A stretch of DNA of 64,000 bases from NCBI GenBank assembly GCA_015680685.1, contig MNCI01011487.1, forward strand, positions 206,345 to 270,344. Direction: 5' to 3'. Source of the DNA: Gnetum montanum. Lineage: Eukaryota > Streptophyta > Gnetopsida > Gnetales > Gnetaceae. Below, piece after piece: positions 31,391 through 43,424 of this stretch. The position numbers were made by a program, and so were the translations under genes. The notes under the pieces are model-generated. The model was not told the origin of the DNA and ran no database searches. It worked only from the letters and a program-made list of their open reading frames with translations. Position 1 is the first letter of the stretch. Each line of letters begins with the position of its first letter.

Positions 31391-33921
31391 AGAAAACATA
31401 CATTATGTTAATTATCATATGTTTTGCTATCAAAATAATATCTTGATAGAATTGCATTATGGGTAATAAACTAAAGGAAATATTTTATTTTCGAAGGCTA
31501 TGAGCCCTTCTATAGTTACTCCCAATCCATGGTTGGATATAATTATTTATAATTTTATTAATGGTAGATAGTTAAGTAAGAAGGTATATGTTATGAAAGG
31601 TGACTATGCTTAAAACTTCCAACTAATAAGGTTTAATAACCTTACTTCTTCAATAAAGGTGAATGTGAGGCTTTCATTTTCTGCCTTCCCATATTGAGAT
31701 GTGAATAATTTTTTTTATAACCTTTACTATTTATTGAGGGTATAAAGTAAGAGTGATGGAGAATCTTGTTATATTTGATAGTGAAGGATCTTATCTTGTG
31801 TAGAGTTAAGAAAATTATTTTTCTCTTCTACACCTTACTCCACATATGATACAACAATTGAAACATGAAGAGGCATTGAATGGTTCAACTTCACCTGTAG
31901 ATCAAACAAGAACTTGAACATTTATAGATTATTTTTAAGAATTAGAGATGAATGCATGATGAAGTAAGTTTAATGAACTTAAAATCATATACAAAAATCT
32001 TAAATGTAAATATAACTAATTATGCTAACAAGATGAAATAAGATATGTTGCTACAAGACTATATTCAACAATAATAAAACTATGGAAGCCCTTTTTACTA
32101 CTTTTTAAGTAAGAAAATATTAAGACAATAAGTTTAAACTATTTTTGTAAGTATCTTTTATGATTTTATTTCTGCATTTATAGGATAAATAACTAAATTC
32201 AATCTACTTGAGTTGATAAAAAACAAAAAAGAAATGAAAATAGGTCTATAATGCAAAGAAAATGTGTTTGGAAAAAAACAAGAAAATATATGGTTGTATG
32301 AAATCCTTCCCTAATCTTAATTAAAATATTTAGTGTAAACTACAAAGAAAACCCAACTTTTTATGATGCAAGGAAAAGGAAGAAAGCTAATATGGCCAAT
32401 GTAAAGTAGAAAAGGTTGCAAGGAAAATAAACCATGGAATTCATGTTATTCTCTTTTAGCTTGTTTTTGGTATTTTTGTTGAAATAATGGAAAATTCTTA
32501 TTGTTAAAAGTCCTTTTTAAAACCCAATGTATTAGAATTTTATAAGTTCTTGAGTTAAAATTTTGGATCATTTTATGATAGGTGAAAATGTTTGACCAAA
32601 TGTTTGATTATTTTTTATAACCAAAATTTGTCTATAGCATGATTCGTGTCTGAATAAATGGAAGTTTCTATTATTGTGATTTGTAATGGAATTTGTAGAT
32701 TCTACTAAGGAAAAAAAAACTACATGCATGCATCATATATATACACATATGAAGCATGCATATATGTACATGTGACATGCATATGTTGTCTATAAGTGTA
32801 TGCTTGTACATAGAAGTCATTTGTATAAATAACACATGACAATTTGTGTTTATATGTATAAATGTTGAATAGGCTTAACCAATGAGAAAACATGCATTTA
32901 AGAATGTATTCATCTTTGTATTTGATGGATAAGGTCTTTTAGTGGAGATTATGTACTAATAATGACTAAGTTTCAAGTAGATATTATTATAGGGATCTAA
33001 TATTAATGTGCAATGGGTACCTAATGGAAAACCATGTTGATAAAGTCAATTTTTAGTCAACAACAATATCATAAGTACGATATTGTAGCATAAGCTACGT
33101 CATTGTATAAATGATATCGAGGGATGTGTGTAGCTTATAAATAAAACACTTGGATGCACAGATCTACATAAGTTTCATTCCATAGTAGCCAAGCTTGGTC
33201 AATTTTATTTCATAAATTTAGTCTCAAGCACTTAGAAGTGTGAATGCCCATAGTGTAGTGTGATTTGGTGAGTGGAGTCTTTGTTTGAACACCTTGAACT
33301 TGGATACAAGTGTAACTGGCAATAAATATTGAGCTATTTCATACTATTGCAACATTCTCCTAGTTTATTGTTTTCACTTAGAATAATGTTTATTGCTTGC
33401 TTATCTTAATGTTTTCTATTTACTAAATTTACCCTTTACTTTTCCATGTCCTTTAATTTTATAGTTATTGTAAGTGGAATAGATACAATTGATTTTGAGT
33501 GTTAAGTGTGATCATTTAGTAACCTAGTAGTATTATCACTTGGTTCACCCAATAGCAAAGTATTTGGTAATCTTAGTAATGATTACATAAGCCTAAGACA
33601 TGTACAAAAAGCCAGGAATAGATATTTATTGGCTTAGGTTAGGATAGAACTATTACTTGTTTTGCTTAAACTTTGAAACTATTTCCATTTCACTATGTTT
33701 GATAGGAGTAGCAATGGCCAGTCAACATCAATTATCATATACTTCATGATGAGCTAAATCATATGATTAGATTTCCTTAGCTCCATGTGGGAAGATAATA
33801 GTCTTGAAATTAAACCAACTACTGGCATATTAACATTGTCTCATCCATAGATTATGATCTGGTCACATGTGAACACCTATGACTTGTATGGTTGGGTGTT
33901 GGATAACTCCACTGCTCATCA
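31391..33921 (+). repeat. long direct repeat ending in a diverged LTR (left copy)
   Basis: 31391-33205 is repeated at about 62030-63824 in the same orientation with few differences. The part from about 33038 is recognisably a member of the CGATATCG LTR family: decayed palindromes (33065-33120), TATAAATA at 33136-33143, and the 3' end CACTGCTCATCA at 33910-33921 followed by a decayed primer-binding site. Both copies begin abruptly at 'agaaaacatacatta' in unrelated flanks, so the true LTR may span the whole 2.5 kb, or the first 1.65 kb may be another part of the element. Confidence 0.8.
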
Positions 33922-33939
33922 TTGGCACCATTGCTAAAG
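33922..33939 (+). promoter_or_regulatory. decayed tRNA-Asp primer-binding site
   Basis: TTGGCACCATTGCTAAAGA lies directly after the LTR. Against TGGCGCCGTTGCCGGGGA the changes are G-to-A or C-to-T, the decay expected of methylated DNA. It marks the LTR as a 5' LTR for the gag that follows. Confidence 0.75.
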
Positions 33940-34059
33940 ACTAGTTAATGTACGGTAAGTAATTGATTTCATAAAGTTTGTTTTACTTGAAATCTAAAGT
34001 CATAATCATAATCTTTTAATAATTCCAAACAATTAAGCACTCCTAACAAAATGTCTTAA

Positions 34060-35100
34060 AATAATGACATGGCTTCACCAAATGATCAATTACCTCTTAT
34101 CAAAGAACCACAAAGAGGTAATGACAGAATCAATCAAAAAGAATATTGAAGTATGCCAATGTAAGCAAGGATTTTATATGCTCATCATTACCCTTATTAT
34201 CCTGACTTTACCTTTCTCTTTAATCAAGATAGGTAACTAAGGTGGAGAGATCTTCAAGGTAACATTGTTCTGCCACCACAAGATTCAGCATCCATCATGC
34301 TTCAAACCACTCTCAAGAGGATGAAACTGAGTGATGCAATTGGAGGGTATTATGTAACCAAACACATGACAAGACCCTATGAGCTCATTGATGAGAAATT
34401 AAGGTGGGATACTGTCATGGAGACCATACATGTGCAAAATAAAGGAAAGAAAGTTAACTTTTCTATTATCTTGGAAGAGCTTGATGGTGATGCATTCATC
34501 GCTGAAAAACTCCACTAGGATCATGAGTTCCATTTGCAAACACCTATCATCTAATTGGAGGAACCTATCAAAGTCCAATTACACTCCACCCTAGAAAAGA
34601 CAACTAGAAGGGAGGTAAAAGACTCAAAGCATAAGCAAGACTTAAGGCCAAGAGTTCCTATTGGATCTTACAAAGAAGAATACTAGAGTCATAGGGGGAG
34701 GACAAGTTAACACCGTTCTCCTACTACCTCATTTGAATCTTCAAGATCATTAGTGGACTTTGATAGAAGGAGACAAGGGTATTGAGGCTATGATAGAGAG
34801 GAAAGAAGGGCTCATGATTGTCATGATCATTGTTCATGGTACTTTGATGAGGAAAATGAATACTTTGAACAAAGAAGACATAGGGATAGAAGAGAGGTTC
34901 AAGAAATGCATGAGCATAGAAGGGGTCATTGCTATAACAACGTTCACAAACCAAATCTTGATAATAAACCCTTGATGGCAACATGAAGTATGATTAACAT
35001 CTAGGAAGCTGTACATATTCCAATTAGGCAAATGAGGGATAGTCGTATCAAATGGCTTGATATAAATAACATGCCAAGATTTGAGGATGATAAGAAAATG
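34060..35100 (+). pseudogene. gag-like fragment downstream of the LTR (element 4)
   Basis: The plus strand reads YPDFTFLFNQD, then LRWRDLQGNIVLPPQDSASI (34230-34300), matching element 1 gag (RWRDLQSNIVLPLDRS). It continues as an open frame at 34297-34518 and ends with NNMPRFEDD near 35090, matching MNNIPRFAGG of element 1. The gene is cut at about 35100, where pararetrovirus sequence begins, so only about the first third of gag remains. Stops and shifts are frequent. Confidence 0.75.
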
Positions 35101-35379
35101 TCCAAAATATAGAAAAATATGGGTTCCAAAATAAACATCAAAAACATCAACATCCATAGGTAAAATAGAGCCTATTCCAGACTATGGAACAAATCCTAGT
35201 ATGCCACTTAGATGACCAAAGATAAAGTTTACACCTATAGAAAAGGATAAAGGAAAGATAAATCCCAATGAGGGTTCTTCATAAGTGATGGACTACGAGT
35301 CTGAGCATCAATAATAGACTTCTTAGTTAGACTCTAAAGAGAAGAATCATTACAGATGCTAGTTGTCTATGTAGGAAAC

Positions 35380-36245
35380 CATGAAGAATACCCTAAGGTC
35401 TCATCTTGCCTTTTGAGTGAAAAGGATCCTAAATTTTGTATGGACAAACTAGACATAGCTAGATGAAAAAATATCATAGAGCATATAAATGGTTTTATTG
35501 ATAGACAAGTTTTTCTAGACATGAAATCTACGAAGCATACCATCCAAAATTGTGTATTTAAATTCATAGGTAATTTAAGACAATGGTTGAATCAAATAGA
35601 TGTTAGTATCAAAATGAAATTCTTAAATGGACCCTCTATATTATTTATTAATGTAATTACTAAAGAATTTATAGGAGATAAGTATGATTATGATATAAAC
35701 TATAGACAAAGGTTCTTTAAGGCAAAACTAGATATAATACAAAATCCTTCTCCTTTCCTAGATACTATGAAAGAGTGGTACTATAGGGGTAAATTAATGC
35801 ATGATAGGTTAGCTAAGGAACACTTACAAGGAGCCATGCCTCAACCTTTCTGTGATAAATATCACACTAAGCTCCAACAACAAGACAAATCCCTAGATTG
35901 TATGAGTTTCAGCACCATAAAAAAATTCTTAGAAAATGTAAATAGGAATATATGTTATGATATGAAAGCTCAGAGGAAAATGAAGAAAATAAAACACAAA
36001 ATGGAAAATCCATTCTATAACAAACTTTGTATTAAAAATGATTATTAGTATAATCAATTTACTAACTATTTTCAAAAGTAGAAAAGAAGATCCAAAAGGT
36101 CTAACAAACCTCAAAAAAATCCAAATACTCAAACCAACCTTCTAGGGTATTTAGAGAAATGTTTAAACGTCAAAAGAAGAAATTAAGAAAATCAAACATT
36201 AAGTGTTACTTATCTCAAGGTAATCACTTTAATTGTCCCAAGAAA
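35380..36245 (+). pseudogene. coat-protein-like region and CCHC finger, pararetrovirus 1
   Basis: The main open part (35521-36048, 175 residues) contains NLRQWLNQIDVSIKMKFLNG and KEFIGDKYDYDI, a pattern like the capsid domain of caulimovirids, followed by a lysine-rich tail. Around 36196-36235 KCYLSQGNHFNCPKK is a zinc knuckle in which the second cysteine is serine. In the virus this protein forms the particle and the finger binds nucleic acid. Frames before and after are broken. Confidence 0.7.
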
Positions 36246-37049
36246 TCAAAATATTTCAAAAAGGTCAACTTCATTAAGCACTATAATCTTTCAAAATAAT
36301 ATTTTGATTGTATTCTTGATGAAAATACTCTACATGAACCCAGGGATATTCTTTAAGAATTGAGTTAGTATTTTGATTATGTTATCACAAACTTTGATTG
36401 GGGGTAATAGTGATGAAAATGACATGTATTTCGTCTATTCCATGAATCATCACAGAAGATTTAATAGAATTAATACCATTGGTAGAAAACAATGATTATT
36501 AGAAACACCTAGACATTGAGACACATATTCTTTCAATGTAGAGTCCTTAGATCCAGTAAAATGAGACCCTCCATATAAAATATTAAAATTTTGATTAGAA
36601 AATCTAGAAAAACAAATAGAAGATATTCCAATAAGTGACATAAATAAGATAATGTCTCTAAGAAGGATAATAGACGAGAAAAAACAAGGTTTAGAAGAGC
36701 AAAGATTTCTAATCGAGGAAAGGTGGTTTAAGCACCCAGAGTCACAAAAATCAGAGCTAGAATCTAAATATGAAAGTTTGGATAGTCAAGGATCTTTAAA
36801 AGATAAAAATAAAAAGCATAAATAAAGAACATCATCCTCAACTTATAAGCATCCACATCTAAATGATTCTCTTCTTAGATTAGCATGAATAGAACAACTT
36901 TGTACTTTTATCCAATGGGCTACTCAAGAAATAGGAAATTTAGAAAGGATAGGAGAAAGTTCTTAGAAAGAACAATATCAGGCAGAAACTAAGGCCATGC
37001 CTATAAATAAAGTAAATATTAACTTGTAGGAAAAAAATACTCTACATAT

Positions 37050-37400
37050 ATGTACATTCTTAATTAATTTTAAGAATTATAAAGCATATCATATAGATGC
37101 TCTAATAGATTCAGGAGCAAAAATATCCATTGCCAAATGAAATATCATACCTTCTCATTTTTGGGAAGAGACTAATAAAAATTATATTAGGTTTAACACT
37201 TAAAATATGCATAGTCAATACAAGGCTATTATACCTATACAGACTATGAAGGGAAAAATACTTAAACTTCATGGTTTTGCCCTGTGAAATTAAATCTTAT
37301 GACTTGCTTATTTTAATAGATAACCTACAACACTCTGAGCCATATGTTGTAGGATCAACATATTTAAGCTTGACAAGAGGAATATTTCCAAGATAAGATT
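37050..37400 (+). pseudogene. aspartic protease domain, pararetrovirus 1
   Basis: AYHIDALIDSGAKISIAK contains the catalytic D-S-G-A box (about 37085-37137). Stops follow within 10 residues and again downstream. The order after the finger and before reverse transcriptase is normal for caulimovirids. Confidence 0.75.
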
Positions 37401-37559
37401 AGTATGATAGTAGATTTCCATCTACACGGTCTTCTGTTAAACAACCAAATATGTAATGGATAGTTAATAATGTCAATAAGCTAGAAATAGAATTTAATAA
37501 TATAAAAGAAAAACTATTAGCCTTAGCCAATGATGATCCAACAATATTTAGGAATAAGA

Positions 37560-38340
37560 AGGAACATTGGTGTAGAATAGAGTTTAATGAAAATATAAAA
37601 ATAAAAACTAAAGCACACCACATCGATATGTCATTGTCATTAAGGAAAGAATGTGATTTAGAAATCCAATTATTGTTAGAAAAGAGACATATACAATCCA
37701 GTGCTAGTATGTTTGGTTATGCTACATTCTATGTTAATAAACGAGTTAAACAAGTAAGAGGGAAGAAAACGCTTGTAGTAAATTACAGACCTATGAATGA
37801 TCTAATAAAACTAGTCCAAAATCCAATACCAAACAAAGATGATTTGTTCCAAAGGCTCCTTCATACTAATGTATATTTCAAGTTCAATTTAAAGTAATGG
37901 TTTTGGTAGATACAAGTGGAACCACATGAACAATAAAAATCTACCTTTACCATTCTAGGAGGCCTATATGAGTGGAATGTTTTACTATTTGGGATCAAAA
38001 TTGATCCCTCAATCTTCCATAGATGTATGAACTAGATCTTTGGTAGGTATTCCTTTATTATGGTCTATATAGATGACATATTAGTTATGAGTAAGAACCC
38101 TCAACAACACTTCGAACATTTGGAGACCTTTAGAAAGATAGTCGATGATAATGGACTAGTCTTATCTCTAACTAAGATGCAAATAGCAAAGGATTCTATA
38201 GAGTTTTTAGGATTACAAATCACTAATGGAATAATAGCCTTACAATATCATATCCTTGAAGCTATTAGAAAGATTCAAAATGAAATCAAGGATAAAACAT
38301 AACTCCAGAAATTTCTTGATTTTTTAATTATGTATCTAGA
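37560..38340 (+). pseudogene. reverse transcriptase, pararetrovirus 1
   Basis: Motifs in order: VVNYRPMNDLIKLVQNPIPN (37766-37825), FKFNLK, GGLYEWNVLLFGIK, and the catalytic VYIDDILVMS (38062-38090), then FLGLQIT. The enzyme would copy pregenomic RNA into DNA. The catalytic aspartates remain, but stops lie in and around the domain and the fingers-palm link is broken near 37895. Confidence 0.85.
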
Positions 38341-38399
38341 TTCTACAAAAACCTTGCCGAAGATAAATAGCTCTTAAATGAATAGTTAAGGCAAAATCC

Positions 38400-38895
38400 T
38401 CCAACATGGACAAAGCGACATACAGATAAAGTTTCTTTAATCAAACAAAAGTGCAATAAGCTCTCAAAGCTTTAGCTACCAATAGATGGTAAATTAATTC
38501 TAGAAACTAATGCTTATTATGAATTTTTGGGTGTTACTATTGAGGAAGAAAAAGATAATGTGATCTAGATATGTAGTTATGCCTTAGGACAGTTCAATAA
38601 AGCTCAACAAAATTATCATAGTACTCACAAAGAGCTTCTTGCCATAGTGAAAGGCATAGAAAAATTTAGGCTATTTCTCCAAACTAGATAGTTTATAATA
38701 AGAAGTGATTTGAAACATTTTGATAAATATTTAAGTTCCAAAGTTTTGAATAAAGTTACTCATACTCCATTAATTATATGGACATTGTATGTAGCTAATT
38801 TTTATTTTAAAATAGAATTTATTAATGACAAGCATAATAGTCTTATTGATTTTCTAACTAGAGAGTTCCAACTCTTTGAAGCTACTAACATTTGA
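38400..38895 (+). pseudogene. RNase H, pararetrovirus 1
   Basis: LILETNAYYEFLG stands where an active ETDAS box is expected, so the catalytic aspartate is asparagine. KELLAIVKGIEKFR and IIRSDLKHF follow, and the domain ends with HNSLIDFLTREF (38838-38875), the typical A/IDFLTREF end of caulimovirid RNase H. TAG codons interrupt it. Confidence 0.8.
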
Positions 38896-39768
38896 ATCTT
38901 GTTTCAAATTTGATAATAAGGAAAGGCTGGGTACTCAAATATTCTAAATTCATTAAGAACTATAATAGAGGAGAAACTCAAATGGCAATGCTCACTCAAG
39001 AATCCTTTCATGATTCTTGGAGACAAAGCTTTCACTAGCTTGTCAAGTATATCTCATGGCTATAAGATCAAAAATTTGGGTTGAATTTGCAAAACCAAGA
39101 TTTAGAGATAATCTGTATCATAGAATTAGATTCAAGATTCAAATTGAATTTCAATGTTTGTATTTTCATACATCACAAAACATGTTTAACTAGCCTAGAT
39201 TTAAGCCTAGTTTGTTTCATGTTTATGAAATTGAACTTAATCCTTGGATCTTACCCAATGATAACTTTTGGACATGGTGGCATTAGTTTGGTCATACCCC
39301 TTACCATTATCCTAAAAATTATCCTCAAACCCTTTATAATCATCATAATGAGGTTCCTGGAAACTATAATGAGGTCCATGGAGACAATTTCTTTTATAGT
39401 GATCTACAGGCTAGAGCATTCTACATAGAAAGATTAGGAAACCCCCATTCTATCTTCTAAATTCTTGTATTTCTAGAAGAGCATATTGGAATGCACCATT
39501 TAGGTATTCCTTCCATTATGAGATCTATACTTCAAACTAGCATGATAGTGAACATCTTGGCCATCAATATCATTATTAACTAGCATCTTTAGATCTTGCC
39601 CAAATGGATGGATGGATTGCCTACATGAGGATGCATAGTGGACGTGAAACCCAAACATATCTTGTTAGTGCACTAGAACCTCCAGTTCATAGAAGGATAT
39701 GGGATTCTCTGTCTCTAGATGATGAAGTAGGATCCCACAACAAGTATGATTCCCTAGGAGATTCCTAA
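38896..39768 (+). pseudogene. C-terminal region after RNase H, pararetrovirus 1 (unrecognised)
   Basis: The reading continues past RNase H in broken frames with a histidine-, tryptophan- and proline-rich stretch (ELNPWILPNDNFWTWWH, near 39235-39285; HYPKNYPQTLYNHHNEV, near 39305-39355) and ends with MDGWIAYMRMHSGRETQ and SLSLDDEVGSHNKYDSLGDS (39605-39765). Typical integrated plant retroelements do not have this. It may be a separate viral ORF. I do not recognise a domain. Confidence 0.45.
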
Positions 39769-40085
39769 TGTAAATAATGTTATCTACCATTTTGTAAATT
39801 ATTTTACTTAAAGTAGATCTACAATATGAAGTTTTACGGTGTAAAAGATAAGGTATTCTATCCTTAAATTGTTTGAGTGCTTTTTGAGTTGCCATCCACA
39901 TAGCTAGTGGTTTGTGAGCTAGATGACATTGAGTCAAAGAGTCTAGAGGATCGACCTCAACTATAAATATGTATCTTGGAATAGCTAAGGGGCATCGAAG
40001 GAGAGAAATCCTAAGTACTGCTCATTGTGCCTTAGAAGCATTCCTCTATCAAGCATCCCTTAGATGCTTCTTGCTTATAGCTCTG
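39769..40085 (+). promoter_or_regulatory. intergenic region with TATA box, pararetrovirus 1
   Basis: After the last viral reading there is an AT-rich non-coding stretch with CTATAAATATG at 39961-39971. In caulimovirids the pregenomic RNA promoter lies in such an intergenic region. The virus sequence stops at about 40085, where gag on the minus strand begins. Confidence 0.55.
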
Positions 40086-41515
40086 GTTCTCCTTCCTGTT
40101 TTGCTACTCTTCAGTCCTCCTTCTTCTTTTGCTACTTGGTTGATTAACCTTTGAATTTTATGGTTGGTCATCTTTGATAATTTTCAATGGGCATAAACCC
40201 TAGGGGTTTTTGGTTTTATTCCTTAACCCATCAATAATGTACCTACGTTCCTCCCTTTGGAAAAATCCATGGCTTGGGAATTCATGCAAAAGAGAGTAGT
40301 ATTTATCCATTTTTGCATTAAGGAATTCATGTGTCCCTTACTTCTAGCCCTATATCTACTTTCTAATATTGGACACCCTAGAGTAAGTTTGTTATTTTTC
40401 ATTGAAAAGTTCAAGCTTGCTACTCCGCCTTTTGATTGATTCAGGTTCAAATGATGTAGATTAGCTTTTGGCCTTTCTAATGAGTGTCATGGGAAATAAC
40501 ATGAACTTTTTCCAATCACTTTTGATATTATGTAGGGCACAAGCATTGTGAAATGCTTGAAGCCAATGTTGTGAATCTACATTATATTCTTGTTCAAACA
40601 TAGGAATACTATTCATATTAACTTGCTTGATGCAACTATCCCTCACATGTTTGGCTGGAATGTACACTACTTCACTAATGTTGATCATGTTGTGAGTAGT
40701 GAATAGGGAATCTTCATGGTCATAGGGTTCGTATGCTCTGTTGTAGTGATGTCCCCTTTGGTACTCATATTACTCTCTCTTGTCACATCTATTCCTATCT
40801 CTTCATGGTTCATACTCATCATGTTCTTCATCAATATGCCTTTGATGATTCTAATCTCTATCATGAGCTTGATGTCTTTCCTTGTCATGATTTTTGAACC
40901 TTTTTTCCCTTCTATCAAAGTCCATCAATGATCATGAGGAGGAAGATGAAGTACTTGGAGAATGATGCTAGCTAGTTCTCCTTCTATGACTTTGGAATTC
41001 ATCTCTTTGTTATCCTACAGAAACTCTAGGCCTTGAGTCCTATTATGTTTAGAGTACTTTGACTCTCTTCTTGGTGTAACTATAAGGGTTGAATGTAACT
41101 ATACTTTAATAGGTTCTTTTAGATAATAATAGGCATTTGTAAATAGGCTTCATGATTATGGTGGAGTTTTTCTACTAAAAATGCATCACCATCAAGTTCC
41201 TCTAGGACAACAGTAGGATTAACCTACTTCCCCTTATTATTCTGATGCTTAGCTTCCATCGTAGTGTCTCTTCATGCTTATGCCTCTATGGGTTGATAGG
41301 GTTTAGTCATGTGTTTGGTCACATGATACCACTCTTTCGCATAGCTCAAATTCATTCCCCTTAAGGCTGTTTGAAGGATTGCTAGTGCTGAACACTCTAG
41401 AGGCAAAATGATGTTGCCTTGTAAGTCTCTCCACCTCAACTACCCATCTTGATGAAACATAAAAGCAAAATCAAGATAATAAGGATTAGGATAATAAAAT
41501 TTGATTTCATTTCTA
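40085..41515 (-). pseudogene. gag-like fragment of element-1-type retrotransposon
   Basis: On the minus strand it reads PNPYYLDFAFMFHQDG, then LRWRDLQGNIILPLECSA, an interrupted middle, MINISEVVYIPAKHVRDSCI (40688-40630) and LQAFHNACALHNIKSDWKKF, ending with RLINQVAKEEGGL near 40120. The order and phrases match element 1 gag. Both ends are cut: the 5' side joins pararetrovirus 2 reverse transcriptase, the 3' side joins the pararetrovirus 1 promoter region. There is no LTR or primer site. Confidence 0.75.
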
Positions 41516-42785
41516 CACACCTAAAATTTCTTGAGACCACAGAACAATCCCATGCCATGTTCTTTTCATAAGGTAGCAAATCTTTTTAGATGACCATAAT
41601 GCTATTCTACTAAACTTGAATAAATCAAGAATTCATTAATATAATTTTCTATAAAATCCTTATGCTTATCAAAAATATTGTCCATGTGACACTGTAACTA
41701 AGTAGGAGCATTTTTCAAACAAAATGGCATAACAAGCCATTCATAAAGACTAGCTGGTGTGCCAAATGCTATCTTGTGAATATCTTGTTATACTATTTTG
41801 ATTTGATGATATCTTTATTTGCAATTAAACTTAGAAAACACTCTTTTTACTACTACTTTTTGAATCAATTCCTCTTGTTTTTTTTTTAAAGTAATGATCA
41901 TTTCATGTCAACCATTACAGCACTCAGTGGGATGTAATTGATTACTATCCTAGCTTTTCCCCTCTTGATCTCTACATGATATCTAACAATAAAGCAAGCA
42001 TAGGAATAGCTTGAATTTGATGACCTTACTAGTCCTTTTTTTTTTCAAATTCTATCATTTGCTCTATGAATTTAGCTTCATATTTTCTAGTCATTGCAAT
42101 GGATTTGCTTTTACTAGTATAGGGTGGAAAGTTGGGATGTAAGCTACCAGACTCTCTTGTGACTAGAACTATAGTGGATGCTCATAACAGCAACTCTGAA
42201 GCTTTTTAAGGTTCTGTTTTCAACTTGTTCTTCACTAAGTTTGCCTTGAAACATCAAAATTTTCTAGACCTTTTAATATTTAGATCTCTGTAATTCTTCC
42301 ATTATTTTTGTTAATAAAAATTTCTTCCAAGCTTGAATTAGGAGTAGCATACATTAACTTTTTGAACTAGGTTTTGTGAATTTTTGGTCAGATGCATAGA
42401 ATAGTGACTTTTCTATCATCTACAAAAAGAAATAATAGCTCTCTTCTAATAGTGTAGGGAGAAACTATCTCCATGAAATTAGCTCCTAAGCCATCATCAT
42501 GCATCTATCATTTATCTGAACAAAATTGGCCTTTCCTATTAAAACTTCAGTAATATGGATCAGAACATCTAGAGAAAATTTTATGAGATGCCTTAATCCA
42601 TTCATGGTCTCAATTTTCAAGGTTAAATTACATTCTACCCATAATTCCATCACTCTTTGATTGGAAAAATTTAAAGTAGAAATAGTGTCTATGAAAGCAT
42701 TAAATTTTCTCCATGTAATTTTTCCATCTATTTCTATGTTGATTGGGATGGTGATTATGTAGACAGTGGAGACTGTCTTCTTCAT
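41515..42785 (-). pseudogene. protease and reverse transcriptase, pararetrovirus 2 minus copy
   Basis: The protease frame 42785-42486 holds FNAFIDTISTLNFSNQRVME, where the catalytic D-T/S-G box has become D-T-I-S. Reverse transcriptase follows: VFSKFNCK, RYHQIKIV, FGTPASLYEWLVMPFCLKNA, and the catalytic site as YINEFLIYS (near 41630), so YIDD is changed to YINE. The domain is cut after VCRNEIKF at the junction with gag. Stops are frequent. Confidence 0.8.
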
Positions 42786-43424
42786 CTAATAAAAAACTAT
42801 TTTTGGCAAAGTCCTTTTGATGCCATCCTTCTTTTGTTATTTTTCCATCAAAAATCATTTCTCATATGGTATTATGAGAAACCTGGTTAGAACCTTGGAT
42901 GTGACTACTTCACCTTTTTCTTTGTCTTCCTCATCTTGAGATTACTCCTTTTCTAACATTAATGACAAATGTTCTGGAAAAGTATGAGAGTTAATAGATG
43001 GTTTAATATCAACAAATTTACTACTAGAACTAGGGTCATCCTCCAAATAGAAAATGGGTTAATAAAATTAGCTACGGATGATGCTGAGGTGAATTTTTCT
43101 TTTACAATACTTTGATCTGAATCTTTTGGATCTTGATATAGAAACTATTGTAGTCCTGCTAAATCTTTGGGTGTCCAGTCAACTTCATCCTCATCCTCTA
43201 TCCAATCTCTACTTCCTTGCATCATATGAACTTCGAAAAAAGTGTTTTCTTCTACATCAGATTTGGAATTCATCTATTCTTCTTCTAAATCATCTTCAAA
43301 TGTGAGCTTATAAACTTTGACTTTAGTAGCTAGACAAGTTTCTAATTTTTTTTTGGACTCAATTGGCTTCCATTCATTAATATATTCATTAAAAAAGCTT
43401 TTACCTTCTCTATTGCTTTATTCA

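Larger units (their letters stand above)
35100..40085 (+). mobile_element. endogenous caulimovirid-like pararetrovirus 1
   Basis: Order on the plus strand: coat-protein-like region, CCHC-like finger, aspartic protease, reverse transcriptase with YIDD, RNase H, a further C-terminal region, then an intergenic stretch with a TATA box (39961). This order without an integrase is that of Caulimoviridae rather than gypsy elements. A movement-protein region is not seen. Stops are frequent in every gene, so it is an old inactive copy. Both ends join gag fragments of element-1-type retrotransposons (plus strand on the left, minus strand on the right). Its protease and coat regions differ clearly from pararetrovirus 2. 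Confidence 0.85.

Noticed and set aside
34724-34984. Overlapping frames on both strands in the gag fragment of element 4
   Set aside because: They are shadow frames of the arginine-, aspartate- and histidine-rich gag region seen in the third frame, with the same pattern at 40685-40931.
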